This document shows positions 34,551 through 43,581 of a stretch of 64,000 nt of DNA, in pieces. Position numbers and translations under genes: made by a program. Source of the stretch: an uncultured Muribaculaceae bacterium (GTDB lineage: Bacteria > Bacteroidota > Bacteroidia > Bacteroidales > Muribaculaceae); NCBI GenBank assembly GCA_958436175.1, contig CAUBJF010000003.1, positions 248,001-312,000 of the forward strand, written 5' to 3'. Position 1 is the stretch's first letter; every line of letters starts with the position of its first letter. Under the pieces are notes generated by a model. The model saw only the letters and a list, made by a program, of their open reading frames with translations, made no database searches and was not told where the DNA came from.

Positions 34551-35492
34551 TCAGTCATCCATTTTCCAATTAAGCATAAACTGTTCAGCTTCCTTATAGT
34601 CCATATTGAAGAAACGCTGTTCTTTATCGAGGGCGCGTATAGCTGCCATTTCTTCGGGAGTAAGTTCAAAGTTGAAAATGCTGATATTCTCGGTGATATA
34701 CGGGTGGTAAGTGGCTCCGGGGATAGTGGAATGGCCTTCCTGAATATGCCAGCGCAGTATTATCTGGGCCGGGGTCTTCCCATGTGCGTCCGCGATTTTC
34801 ATCAGTACCGGATCTTTGAAAAGGGCACCGTTACTCATCGCGCCGCCAAGTGGGAACCATGCTTCAAGAACTATTGAATCGCTGGCAACTTTATCCGCCC
34901 ACATTTTTCTCTGTGCATAAGGGTGGCACTCAATCTGCATCACAGCCGGTTTGATTTTCGCCCACTCCATTGCAGCGGTATATAGTGAATCGGCAGCATC
35001 GAAGTTGCTCAAGCCGAGGCTCTTTACCTTACCTGCAGCAACAGCCCTCTCCATAGCGCGCCATGCCCCGCGCCAGTCGCCCATAGGCTGATGCACATAC
35101 AGCAGGTCGATGTAGTCCAACCCAAGACGGTCGAGCATACGGTCGATAGCGGCATCGGCATCGCCGTATTCGCTGGGCCACAGTTTGCTTGTAACCCAAA
35201 TTTCTTCACGAGGCACACCACTTTCCTTTATAGCCTGCCCGACTCCGCGCTCAACCCGATAGGCATGGGCCGTGTCGATATGGCGGTATCCGTTTTTCAA
35301 TGCGAACTGTACTGCATCGGCAGCAACTGAATCGCCCGGTACATTGAATGTGCCTATACCGAAACGAGGCATCTGCAGTCCGTTATTGAGTGTGACATAG
35401 GGAATACCGTCAACATTTTTTTCTTCGGCTCTAATACCGAAAGTGGTTGCAATCACCACCAATACAGCTATAAATAGTTTTATTGATTTCAT
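34551..35492 (-). CDS. Aldo/keto reductase with Sec signal peptide
   Basis: 313 residues. An N-terminal hydrophobic signal (LFIAVLVVIATTFGIRAEE) precedes a full AKR barrel that begins VTLNNGLQMPRFGIGTFNV. Tetrad: Asp and Tyr in YRHIDTAHAYRVERGVG, Lys in WVTSKLWPSEYG, His in LLYVHQPMGDW. The NADPH-binding end STIPGATYHPYI is altered relative to the classical IPKS. Export of an NADPH enzyme is odd. Gaps of 2 and 6 bp to its operon neighbours. Confidence 0.9.
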   Translation of the reverse strand: MKSIKLFIAVLVVIATTFGIRAEEKNVDGIPYVTLNNGLQMPRFGIGTFNVPGDSVAADAVQFALKNGYRHIDTAHAYRVERGVGQAIKESGVPREEIWVTSKLWPSEYGDADAAIDRMLDRLGLDYIDLLYVHQPMGDWRGAWRAMERAVAAGKVKSLGLSNFDAADSLYTAAMEWAKIKPAVMQIECHPYAQRKMWADKVASDSIVLEAWFPLGGAMSNGALFKDPVLMKIADAHGKTPAQIILRWHIQEGHSTIPGATYHPYITENISIFNFELTPEEMAAIRALDKEQRFFNMDYKEAEQFMLNWKMDD

Positions 35493-35498
35493 ATGCGT

Positions 35499-36509
35499 TC
35501 ATTTAGCGTTTACAAGTATTTTAGAACCACCGAACACTTCGCTCATCTGCATTTTGTCAAGCGTGTGATCGATTGTGTCCACTTCTTCGGGAGTAAGTTT
35601 CACATCCACTGCGCCGGCATTTTCTTTCAGACGGCACAGATGTCTTGTTCCGGGAATGGGTACAATCCAAGGCTTCTTGCAGAGCATCCAGGCAAGAGAA
35701 ATTTGCGACGGGGTGGCGTGATGCTCGTCGGCAAGACGAAGAAGATAGTCAAACAAATTGTGATTCCGCTCGAAACTCTCCTTGCGGAACTGCGGCATTG
35801 CAGCCCGATAGTCCGACTTAGGATCGAACTTTGACGAAGCATCATAGTTGGTGGTAAGCAATCCGTTTGCAAGGGGAGAGAAGGCGACGAAGCCGATGCC
35901 AAGTTCCTCAAGCGTCGGGAAAAGTGACTCGTACCACCGGGCCATCATCGAATAGCGGTTCTGCACGGCGGTTACACGGCAAACGGCATGTGCCCGGCGA
36001 AGATAATCTTCGTTTGCCTCGGAAATGCCCCAATGGAGTATTTTACCCTCGTGGATAAGGTCAGCCATTACTTCCGCAACGGTTTCCGGTTCGACGGCGG
36101 GATCTATACGGTGCTGATAGTAGAGGTCTATGTGGTCGGTGCGAAGACGACGTAAAGAACCTTCCACTGCCCGACGTATCGCTTCCGGACTGGAATCGGG
36201 GATAAGAGGATGAGGGCCATCTCCGTTTGGATCATCAAATGTCAGACCGAATTTCGTGGCAAGTATTATCTGGTCGCGGTACGGCTGTAAAGCCTCTCCA
36301 AGCAGTTCTTCATTGGCGTGCGGGTCTTCGGGTGTCCCATAGATTTCTGCCGTGTCAAAAAAGGTATATCCCATATCCACGGCATCGGTAAGCAACTGTT
36401 TCATTTCTCGCTTGTCGGCAGGGCGCCCGTAACCGTGACTCATACCCATGCAGCCGAGTCCGACAGCCGATACCCGAAGGCCGTTCAATCCTAATGTCCT
36501 GTATTCCAT
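35499..36509 (-). CDS. Aldo/keto reductase (AKR13-like, cytosolic)
   Basis: 336 residues, starting MEYRTLGLNGLRVSAVGLGC, with the GCMGMSHGYG signature of the YakC/AKR13 group. Tetrad: Asp and Tyr in FFDTAEIYGTPED, Lys in LATKFGL, His in LYYQHRIDP. The cofactor motif IPGTRHLCRLKENAG is present. NADPH-dependent reduction of aldehydes, quinones or steroids is possible. No export signal. It lies 6 bp upstream of the exported AKR gene. Confidence 0.92.
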   Translation of the reverse strand: MEYRTLGLNGLRVSAVGLGCMGMSHGYGRPADKREMKQLLTDAVDMGYTFFDTAEIYGTPEDPHANEELLGEALQPYRDQIILATKFGLTFDDPNGDGPHPLIPDSSPEAIRRAVEGSLRRLRTDHIDLYYQHRIDPAVEPETVAEVMADLIHEGKILHWGISEANEDYLRRAHAVCRVTAVQNRYSMMARWYESLFPTLEELGIGFVAFSPLANGLLTTNYDASSKFDPKSDYRAAMPQFRKESFERNHNLFDYLLRLADEHHATPSQISLAWMLCKKPWIVPIPGTRHLCRLKENAGAVDVKLTPEEVDTIDHTLDKMQMSEVFGGSKILVNAK

Positions 36510-36511
36510 GA

Positions 36512-38062
36512 TTATCGTTTCAATATTTTGGTGACTCTGTTTGCACTCTTCACTATATAGATGCCTGAATCGACTGAAGTCTTGGCAATCCGGCGACCGC
36601 TGAGATCATACCATACTTCTTTCCCGGTTTCATTCGTCATATCAGCCATTACATCGTTTACGGAGGAATTCCCTGTCATTATCGGAGTCAGGAACTCATC
36701 GAAATCGCGTCCCCACACATCGGAATTACCGCCTGTTCCATATCCGTGCGGGTAGTTCGGGAGTATTTTGCGTTCCACACGGCATCCGGCCTGCTCGACA
36801 GCGTTTGCGTTTTGTGTGAACTGTCCGGCAAATCCGTCCCTTGTTCCCCAGCAATAGAAAGCCTGAGGGAGATTGGCAGCACGGAGAGTTTCCACATCAT
36901 TCATCGAAACGCTCAACCGGCCGTAGAATGAATAAATCATTCCGACGGCACACGCAGATACAGGTACATTATCAAGATTGTCGGGGCGATAGGAACTATC
37001 AAGAACAGTGCCGTTTGTTAGGTCACGCCAGTTGAGCAGGACTTCACCATTGAGAATACCCCCTGCCGAAAAACCGACCAGTGCGATATTGTCAGGATTG
37101 ATTCGGTATTCATCAGCATGGGCCTTGACATACCGTATGGCTCGTTGCAGGTCGGTAGCGCTTTCGCGCATGGTGTACGGCTGGATACGATAATTGACTA
37201 TGAAACACTGATAACCCATAGGTACGAACATATCCGCGATATCGTATCCCTCGTTTTGCATACTGCGGAAAGCGAAAGCACCACCCGGACAAATGATTAT
37301 CGCACCTTTGGGCGCAACAGATTCATTGACGGTGAATACTTCCATATTCGGAATGAAATCGGGACCATCGGAATTGTTGACATTATGAGTCACAGTGGGA
37401 ATATTCCCTTTTTCCCAAAGATCGACCTTTCCGGTCATCACAGCGTCACCCGTACCTGACGGATTGCTGTTGTTCCACTCTTCGTTGATGAGGTCAATCC
37501 ATGTCTGGATTCTCTGAGTGGTTATGCTGCCGCTTGTGAGTCCTTCGCCTGTCAGATGATCGGCATCGGGAGTGATGTTTACAATTTCAGCAAGAGTTTC
37601 GTCGCGGTAAGTTGCCGCATAGGTGCAGAAAGGAACAACAGTCTTCCCCTTGAAATCATAACTCTCGCAGAAAGTATGAATTATCATCGGAGTTGTCCAC
37701 CACCATACAGGACAACCGATAAACACAACATCGTAATCGTCCCAATTCTGCACTCTGTCCTTTATTGCAGGACGGGCATTGTTGTCTTTTTCCTCGCGTG
37801 CCACTTCCGTACATGGTGTGTATTCAGTGGGATATGGCACTTCGGGTTCTATGCGGAACATGTCAGCACCGGTAATATTCTGAATCTGCTGTGCCATACG
37901 TTGCGTAGTGCCTCCCCATGAGAAGTAGGCTATCAATACTTTCTTTCCGCCGAAATACCCGGCCTCGCCGCTATCGGCGGTTTTCATCGGTTCATCGCTT
38001 GCACAAGATGTGCCGCATCCTATCACCAAAAGAGTGAGTAGGAACATAAACAGTCTGTTCAT
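36512..38062 (-). CDS. Lipoprotein fusion: flavodoxin, alpha/beta esterase and Por-type tail
   Basis: 516 residues. A lipoprotein signal (LLVIGC) is followed by a flavodoxin domain (~35-195; VLIAYFSWGGTTQRMAQQI, then FIGCPVWWWTTPMI) and an esterase domain (~215-470; IIICPGGAFAFRS oxyanion region, VGFSAGGILNGEV nucleophile elbow, YPHGYG His). The last ~35 residues resemble a Por-secretion sorting module (YDLSGRRI, SGIYIVKS, KILKR). The flavodoxin half is close to the separate flavodoxin at 39227. A redox-hydrolase fusion suggests both activities act on one compound or partner (inference). Confidence 0.85.
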   Translation of the reverse strand: MNRLFMFLLTLLVIGCGTSCASDEPMKTADSGEAGYFGGKKVLIAYFSWGGTTQRMAQQIQNITGADMFRIEPEVPYPTEYTPCTEVAREEKDNNARPAIKDRVQNWDDYDVVFIGCPVWWWTTPMIIHTFCESYDFKGKTVVPFCTYAATYRDETLAEIVNITPDADHLTGEGLTSGSITTQRIQTWIDLINEEWNNSNPSGTGDAVMTGKVDLWEKGNIPTVTHNVNNSDGPDFIPNMEVFTVNESVAPKGAIIICPGGAFAFRSMQNEGYDIADMFVPMGYQCFIVNYRIQPYTMRESATDLQRAIRYVKAHADEYRINPDNIALVGFSAGGILNGEVLLNWRDLTNGTVLDSSYRPDNLDNVPVSACAVGMIYSFYGRLSVSMNDVETLRAANLPQAFYCWGTRDGFAGQFTQNANAVEQAGCRVERKILPNYPHGYGTGGNSDVWGRDFDEFLTPIMTGNSSVNDVMADMTNETGKEVWYDLSGRRIAKTSVDSGIYIVKSANRVTKILKR

Positions 38063-38064
38063 CG

Positions 38065-39207
38065 CTATTGTCTAATTATTAATTTTTTACCATTTCTAAT
38101 ATGAATACCTTTTTCATCACCATAAAGCCTGATACCTGTAATTGAAAAATCATCGGTATCTTGTGCTTTGTCAGGGGCAGATAATTCTGTAAGGCCGCTC
38201 GAATTGTTGTCGGCCGGATAGAAATATTTCAGAGCGTTATACACATATTCAATAGACGGCCCATATTCATGGCGTGCGTTGTCTTTTTCGTGAAAAGACA
38301 TTGTCCTACTGTTGAAAACATCGAGTAATTCAGCCATTGCTTCAATCTGGACAAGAGTTTCATGATAGGCCGAATCACTGGTTCCGCTTGCTGCCCAAAT
38401 GTAAAATTTGTCTGTATATTGCGAATTATAAACAATGTCGGCAAGATAGCGGGCTGTATCTGCCGGACGGTTCATGCCCGCAAAAGCCCCTAATGACCAA
38501 CAATCCCCACTGATGGGCAGGTAATTCCGGAAATATGGGAGTAAATGCTCAAAGGCGTACCAAGTCGTTACGGCACCCATTGAAAAACCTCCAATCATTC
38601 TATGGTTCCGTGACAGTTCAAATCCTTCAGGATCTGCTGATTCCGCATAAGTTCTGAAATCCGATTCGACAACGGGCATCAAGTCGTTGAGCAATTCTTG
38701 AGTAAGAGCCTCACAATATCTATCCGCATCGACATAGTTTGGGGTCGGTTGACCGTAGTTATATGATGGCGTTACTACAATCACTGGGTCTATTTCATTG
38801 TTGGCAATCATATTATCCAGCACATTCCTTAACAGGCAATTGCCGGAAGTCAGAAATGTCGAATAATCGCCATAATGCCCATGTATTAGATATAGGACAT
38901 TATATTTTCTCTCTGTATCAAGATTATATCCGTATGGAAGATATATACACGCTTGATTTGTTCTTGGCGATAATGTTCCATCGGCATAATCGGCTGTTGA
39001 ATATGAGATGGTTTTTAGTTCCCCACTACGCGAAATCGGCTGGATATAGTCGGCTGGATATGGAACTGTTTTAGTAATCAACTCATCATATTGAGTCTGA
39101 CCGCTGTTAAGTAGTGCCGGTTCTGTCGCTTCTGCGTTGCAGGCAGCGAGCATCAGATGCAGCAGACAAATTATACCCTTTGCAATATGTTGATGATAAC
39201 AAGTCAT
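38065..39207 (-). CDS. Esterase D/feruloyl esterase-like lipoprotein
   Basis: 380 residues with a lipoprotein signal (LMLAAC). The hydrolase belongs to the putative esterase family (esterase D, Fes, feruloyl esterase): CIYLPYGYNLDTERKYN, VLYLIHGHYGDYSTFL, the nucleophile elbow MIGGFSMGAVTTWYAFEHL, and HEYGPSIEYVYNAL near the catalytic His. The C-terminal ~25 residues (ITGIRLYG, GIHIRNGKKLIIR) look like a short Por-type module. Aryl esters of plant material are plausible substrates, unproven. Confidence 0.85.
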   Translation of the reverse strand: MTCYHQHIAKGIICLLHLMLAACNAEATEPALLNSGQTQYDELITKTVPYPADYIQPISRSGELKTISYSTADYADGTLSPRTNQACIYLPYGYNLDTERKYNVLYLIHGHYGDYSTFLTSGNCLLRNVLDNMIANNEIDPVIVVTPSYNYGQPTPNYVDADRYCEALTQELLNDLMPVVESDFRTYAESADPEGFELSRNHRMIGGFSMGAVTTWYAFEHLLPYFRNYLPISGDCWSLGAFAGMNRPADTARYLADIVYNSQYTDKFYIWAASGTSDSAYHETLVQIEAMAELLDVFNSRTMSFHEKDNARHEYGPSIEYVYNALKYFYPADNNSSGLTELSAPDKAQDTDDFSITGIRLYGDEKGIHIRNGKKLIIRQ

Positions 39208-39226
39208 ATTATATACGGGCAGGAAT

Positions 39227-39844
39227 TTATTTCACTACCTTAATATCTTTAAGCCATGTTGATATTCTTGATTCGCTTATCTGGCCGCTTGTGAGTCCAA
39301 GCCCTTGGAGGTGTGCGGCATCAGGTGTGATGCGCGCGATTTCAGCAAGCGTTTCGTCCCGATAGGTAGATGCGTATGTGCAGAATGGAACCACTGTCTT
39401 TCCCTTGAAATCGTAGGTTTCGGCAAAAGTGTGTATAATCATGGGAGTTGTCCACCACCATACAGGACAACCGATGAACACAACATCGTAATCGTCCCAA
39501 TTCTCAACCTTGTTTTTTATTGCCGGGCGTGCATTTGAGTTTTTCTCTTCGAGGGCAACTTCAGTGGTTGGAGTGTATTCAGAAGGGTATGGATTGACAG
39601 GAACAATCTCGAACAGTGTACCACCGGTCTGCTCGGAAATCTGTCGAGCCATCCGCTGGGTAGTTCCTCCCCAGCTGAAATAAGCGACAATGATTTTGCT
39701 GCCGTCAGCGGGTTCGTCAGGTGTGCCGGGTTCTCCCGGTTCTTCGGTGTCGGGGTTATTCGGATTTTCTGGTTCATCATTGCTGCAAGACATCATTGCC
39801 AAGGCAAATGTGAAAAAGAAAATCATATAAATGTACTTCTTCAT
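39227..39844 (-). CDS. Flavodoxin-type lipoprotein with acidic Pro-rich linker
   Basis: 205 residues. A lipoprotein signal (ALAMMSC) is followed by an Asp/Glu/Pro-rich linker (~22-45; PDTEEPGEPGTPDEP), which suggests surface tethering, and then a flavodoxin domain: IIVAYFSWGGTTQRMARQIS and FIGCPVWWWTTPMIIHTFAE. It is nearly the same as the N-terminal half of the fusion at 36512, a local duplication. First gene of the nine-gene minus operon, with its own promoter. Confidence 0.9.
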   Translation of the reverse strand: MKKYIYMIFFFTFALAMMSCSNDEPENPNNPDTEEPGEPGTPDEPADGSKIIVAYFSWGGTTQRMARQISEQTGGTLFEIVPVNPYPSEYTPTTEVALEEKNSNARPAIKNKVENWDDYDVVFIGCPVWWWTTPMIIHTFAETYDFKGKTVVPFCTYASTYRDETLAEIARITPDAAHLQGLGLTSGQISESRISTWLKDIKVVK

Positions 39845-39871
39845 AACTATATTTTATATTTGTTTGTGTTG

Positions 39872-39879
39872 CAAAATTA
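39872..39879 (-). promoter_or_regulatory. Promoter (-7 TAATTTTG) of the nine-gene cargo operon
   Basis: TAATTTTG on the minus strand, 27 bp before the flavodoxin start, identical to the -7 box of four other cargo units. Confidence 0.75.
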
Positions 39880-39952
39880 CCCATACAGACTCAACCTGTT
39901 GTTACGAGAAATACGGCTTGTTTTTCAAATTTATCCGTTTGTCAGCAGCAAT

Positions 39953-39981
39953 AAAAAAGAGGTTACGAAACTTGCAACCTC
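39953..39981 (-). terminator. Terminator after the DUF362 gene
   Basis: On the minus strand GAGGTT pairs with AACCTC and is followed by TTTTTT. Confidence 0.8.
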
Positions 39982-40007
39982 CTTGCCATAAAATTTTAAA
40001 AGAGTTC

Positions 40008-41122
40008 TTACTCAATCTTTTGTTTCTGGCCGTTTATGATATATATGCCGGGGGCAAGACTTGAAATATCGCTTGCATTTGACAGGACCTTGACACCCTT
40101 CAAATCATACACATTGTATCTCTTCACTCCGTCAACTGCCACATCGTTTATTCCGCTTGAGGTGACATCTATCAGTTCATAGCTCTTTGTGCCGAGACCA
40201 ATTTGCTCCGCATAGTCAACCGTATGTGTCCCATGTCGGCTGTCAATGCGCTGTATGAGAGGCTGACTGTTATCGTCGGTAGTAGATTCATGGTCGAAAA
40301 CAAGGTCAAGACAAGCTTTGTCAAGTGCGACGGGATCGAGCGAGGCAAGTATCCCAATATCCTTCATCTGCGGGGCTGACGGATGTCCGTCGCAGTCGCA
40401 GTCAACCGAAAGATTATTCATTACGTTGATATAGACAATCCCTTTCTTCGCCTTGAAATAATTATGAACTGACTGTGCAGCACCTGCCATCGACTCCAGA
40501 AAGGCATCCTGACCGTGTGGTTGCTGAAACACATAACGTGGGTCGGAATAAGCGCCGGCCGTGTGGATACGGGTCTTGCCGTCGGGTGTCGCGATGCCTA
40601 TACTCTGGTTTTTCAACACACCTCCGAAGCCGCCCATTGCATGACCCTTGAAGTGGGCAAAATTATAAGGAAATCATAATTGGCGAGATGACTGCCTACA
40701 ATATTCTCCGAGAACCATTTTGTATCCTGCATCGGAAGGTTCATCCCGCCTTCCTCGTCCATAATATCGACAGCGGCGATTTCTCCATAACCGCGTTGCT
40801 CGATAGCACGGCGGTGTGACTCGGTATTTGAGCGGTTCCCTCTGTAAGCCGTGTTGCACTCCACAATAGTGCCTTTTACCTCCGTTACAAGATTTCCAAT
40901 CAGCTCAGGCCGGAGATGATTGCTTTGGGCTGATTCTCCGGTACTGATTTTGACTGCGACATTCCCTTCGGGCGTCACTCCCAATGCCTTGAATATGCCT
41001 ACGAGTGATTCCGGTGAGATGTCTGACGTGAAATAAACCTTTGCCGGCTCCGGTGTGGTCTGCGCCATACCTGCGGTCAATGTCAGGCAAAGTGCGAATG
41101 TTGATAATGCTTTGCGTATCAT
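40008..41122 (-). pseudogene. DUF362-type protein broken by a frameshift
   Basis: Two frames join to one protein. The first part (41122-40613, from MIRKALSTFALCLTLTAG, with a Sec signal) runs well to NYDFLIIL, then leaves the family pattern. The downstream frame resumes with AHFKGHAMGGFGGVLKNQSI, the conserved DUF362 segment, and continues to 40008. One base is missing near 40665-40672, next to a run of four A on the plus strand. The start is the ATG at 41122, since the in-frame TTG at 41143 lies inside the -7 box. The last ~35 residues (YNVYDLKGVKVLS, APGIYIINGQK) form a Por-type tail. It could be a real mutation, a sequencing slip or recoding. Confidence 0.8.
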
Positions 41123-41140
41123 TGTAATATTTTTTGTATG

Positions 41141-41148
41141 CAAAATTA
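41141..41148 (-). promoter_or_regulatory. Promoter (-7 TAATTTTG) of the DUF362 gene
   Basis: TAATTTTG on the minus strand, 19 bp before the ATG at 41122. Its -33 position is occupied by the ACCGAAA motif at 41168-41186. Confidence 0.75.
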
Positions 41149-41167
41149 GACATTATCGTTATAAACA

Positions 41168-41186
41168 GGCTTATAAAGATTTCGGT
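41168..41186 (-). promoter_or_regulatory. Candidate AraC-regulator operator, minus-strand copy
   Basis: Minus strand ACCGAAATCTTTATAAGCC. It shares ACCGAAA-N6-TAAG-CC with 41231-41250 on the plus strand and lies 19 bp upstream of the -7 box. Confidence 0.5.
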
Positions 41187-41230
41187 CGTTAATGTCATTA
41201 TTTCCGCTTTCCGCATTATTTGCATCAAAA

Positions 41231-41250
41231 ACCGAAAAAACAGTAAGACC
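41231..41250 (+). promoter_or_regulatory. Candidate AraC-regulator operator, plus-strand copy
   Basis: ACCGAAAAAACAGTAAGACC, 18 bp upstream of the TAATTTTG at 41269. A close relative (ACCGAAAAAAGTGTAACCCG) is at 48228-48247. Confidence 0.5.
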
Positions 41251-41268
41251 GCTGAGGGCAGAATTGGG

Positions 41269-41276
41269 TAATTTTG
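41269..41276 (+). promoter_or_regulatory. Promoter (-7 TAATTTTG) of the plus-strand cargo unit
   Basis: TAATTTTG, 26 bp before the ATG at 41303. No TTG box at -33; the ACCGAAA motif sits there instead. Confidence 0.75.
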
Positions 41277-41302
41277 CACTATCTATAATTTAGGCGCAGT
41301 AT

Positions 41303-42574
41303 ATGGCAAGATTTTTATCAATAATTCTATTGTGCTGGATGGCAGTCGTATCCGTGGCCCAAGAGCCTGCGGAGGCTTCTTTCGTGACCGTAACCGGCAA
41401 AGTGAAGGACGAGAATTCAAAGAGAGCGCTCGGAAATGTCAGCATCTCGTTAGAGGGTTCCAACATAGGCACCGTAAGCAACAATGACGGCACCTTCTCC
41501 CTGACAATTCCGGCAGCATATATCAATGGAAAAATCAAGGCGGAACAACTTGGTTACTTTAGCAAAACAATTTCCTTATCGGGTCTGCAACAGAATGAGA
41601 GGCGGATCACAATAACGATGACTTCATCAGCCAAGATGCTTAAAGAGGTAATCGTGAGAGGCGGGAAACCGGATGAAATAGTTGCGGAGGCACTCAAGAA
41701 GATTCCGGTAAATTATTCCCGCAACAAAAATCTCTTTACAGCTTTCTATCGTGAAACCGTGCAGAAGGGCAAGCAATATATCGGTGTTTCGGAAGCGATT
41801 GTGGATGTGTTCAAGACTCCATATACACATAGAATGAACAACGGTGAACGGGTGCAGATAATGAAGGGACGCCGGCTGATAAGTCAGGACAGTCGCGACA
41901 CACTTTCAGTCAAGATAGTGGGAGGCCCCACACTTCCGATAATAACAGACTTCGTTAAGAATAGAGATTTTCTATTCGGGTATGATGATCTGGCTTATTA
42001 TAATTTTACAATGGAAAAGCCGGTCAGCATAGATGACCGTATGCAATATGTGATAAGATTCACTCCCAAAGTGAAACTGGATTACGCATTATGTCATGGG
42101 TTGCTGTATATTGATCAGGAAACCTTGTCGTTCAGCAAGGCTGAATTCGATCTTGATATGTCTGACAAGGATAAAGCGACAAACGCCATTCTCCGAAAGA
42201 AACCGCGCGGGCTGCACTTCAAGCCTCAGGAGGTGGCATTTACTATCACCTACCGTCTGGATGACGGGGTGTCTTACCTGAACTATATAAAGACCAAGAC
42301 CCGTTTCAAATGCGACTGGAAACGCAGGCTGTTTTCATCAGGCTATACCACCTACGCGGAAATGGTGATGGTTGACCGTGAGGACAATCCGGAACAAGGC
42401 ATATCACGACGGCTTGCTTTCGGCAACAATGATATTTTCTATGACAAGGTATCTGATTATTGGGATGCCGATTTCTGGAAAGGATATAACATCATTGAAC
42501 CTACGGAGTCATTAGACAAAGCGGTTGACAAACTAAAAAAAAGAAACGCCATATTCATGGCGCTATATCCTTGA
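41303..42574 (+). CDS. Exported CarboxypepD_reg-like domain protein
   Basis: 423 residues. A Sec signal (LLCWMAVVSVAQ) is followed by a carboxypeptidase-D-regulatory-like beta-sandwich at ~28-110 (TVTGKVKDENSKRALGNVSI, then SNNDGTFSLTIP). A long beta-rich domain starts at EIVAEALKKIPVNYSRNKNL with an AFYRE signature, as in Bacteroidetes outer-membrane-associated DUF5686-like proteins. The TonB receptor barrel is absent. Role unknown. First gene of a plus-strand unit with a flavodoxin-ferredoxin and an AKR. Confidence 0.8.
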   Translation: MARFLSIILLCWMAVVSVAQEPAEASFVTVTGKVKDENSKRALGNVSISLEGSNIGTVSNNDGTFSLTIPAAYINGKIKAEQLGYFSKTISLSGLQQNERRITITMTSSAKMLKEVIVRGGKPDEIVAEALKKIPVNYSRNKNLFTAFYRETVQKGKQYIGVSEAIVDVFKTPYTHRMNNGERVQIMKGRRLISQDSRDTLSVKIVGGPTLPIITDFVKNRDFLFGYDDLAYYNFTMEKPVSIDDRMQYVIRFTPKVKLDYALCHGLLYIDQETLSFSKAEFDLDMSDKDKATNAILRKKPRGLHFKPQEVAFTITYRLDDGVSYLNYIKTKTRFKCDWKRRLFSSGYTTYAEMVMVDREDNPEQGISRRLAFGNNDIFYDKVSDYWDADFWKGYNIIEPTESLDKAVDKLKKRNAIFMALYP

Positions 42575-42638
42575 TCAATGTAAGCATGGCAATGCCATAA
42601 TCAAGTAAACAGTCATAAAACCGACAAAACCAATCTTC

Positions 42639-43535
42639 ATGGGAAAGGACAACAACATCAGCAGAAGGACAGCATTAAAAATGATGGGAGCTTTTGTAGC
42701 AAGTGCTTCTGTCGCTTCTTTAGGAATGTCATCGCTTGCAGCATGTGCGCCAAAGACAACAACGCCTAAACGACTCGTATTCTATTTCACCGCTACGGGC
42801 AACAGCCTGTATGTCGCCCGCGCACTTTCTCCCGAACCGATAAGTATTCCGCAGGCCCTCAAAGACGGCAATCTTGATTTCGAAGCAGATGAAATCGGCC
42901 TCGTTTTCCCTGATTACGCCGCCGCCGCGCCGATGATTGTACGCGAGTTTGTAAAGAAGGCTAAACTGAAGGCTTCATATATCTTTTCAATCATCACATT
43001 CGGCAATTTTGCCGCTAATGTCGCAGACTGGTGGGATGACTTCTGCAAACAGGGAGGCGTGAACAACAATTATATAAACACTCTCCTTATGGTAGATAAC
43101 TATCTTCCTGTATTTGACATGAACGAACAGGTCAGGATAGATAAGAAAATCCCCGAAAATCTGTCGGCGATAGTAGCTGATATTGACGGTCATAAACAGG
43201 CAATAAGTCATTATGATGCTGATGACCATATGAAAGGCTGGCTCAAACGCTTACAGGAGGAACACTTTCCCATGACGGCAGAACGCCTTTTGGCTCTTGA
43301 CGAAGCTGCCTGTGTAGGATGTGGAATATGCTCTACCGTATGTCCTCACGGCAATTTCAAGATAACAGACAAGGCTTCTTTCAGCGGTTCGTGCGAATAC
43401 TGTCTTGCCTGTGTCCATTCCTGTCCACAGAAAGCTCTGACACTCGCACGTGGAGAGCGCAATCCACAGGCGCGTTTCCGCAATGAAAATGTATCATTAG
43501 CCGATATCAAACGAGCCAATAATCAAATCGGCTGA
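42639..43535 (+). CDS. EFR1-type flavodoxin-ferredoxin with Tat-like signal
   Basis: 298 residues. The N-terminus NISRRTALKMMGAFVASASV has a twin-Arg motif and a hydrophobic stretch followed by AAC, consistent with Tat export and perhaps lipidation. A flavodoxin-like domain (LVFYFTATGNSLYVARAL) precedes a C-terminal two-cluster ferredoxin: CVGCGICSTVCPHG and CEYCLACVHSCPQKA. Tat exports folded proteins with cofactors inserted, which would let FMN and 4Fe-4S clusters reach the periplasm. It may feed electrons to the exported reductases here (inference). Confidence 0.88.
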   Translation: MGKDNNISRRTALKMMGAFVASASVASLGMSSLAACAPKTTTPKRLVFYFTATGNSLYVARALSPEPISIPQALKDGNLDFEADEIGLVFPDYAAAAPMIVREFVKKAKLKASYIFSIITFGNFAANVADWWDDFCKQGGVNNNYINTLLMVDNYLPVFDMNEQVRIDKKIPENLSAIVADIDGHKQAISHYDADDHMKGWLKRLQEEHFPMTAERLLALDEAACVGCGICSTVCPHGNFKITDKASFSGSCEYCLACVHSCPQKALTLARGERNPQARFRNENVSLADIKRANNQIG

Positions 43536-43581
43536 TTCTTAATATCAACAGTCAGATAAAATAGTCTATAATAATAGAAAA

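Noticed and set aside
40613..41143. Two separate small genes at 40008-40637 and 40613-41143
   Set aside because: Together they give one continuous DUF362-type protein and the second lacks a sensible start, so a frameshift is the simpler reading.
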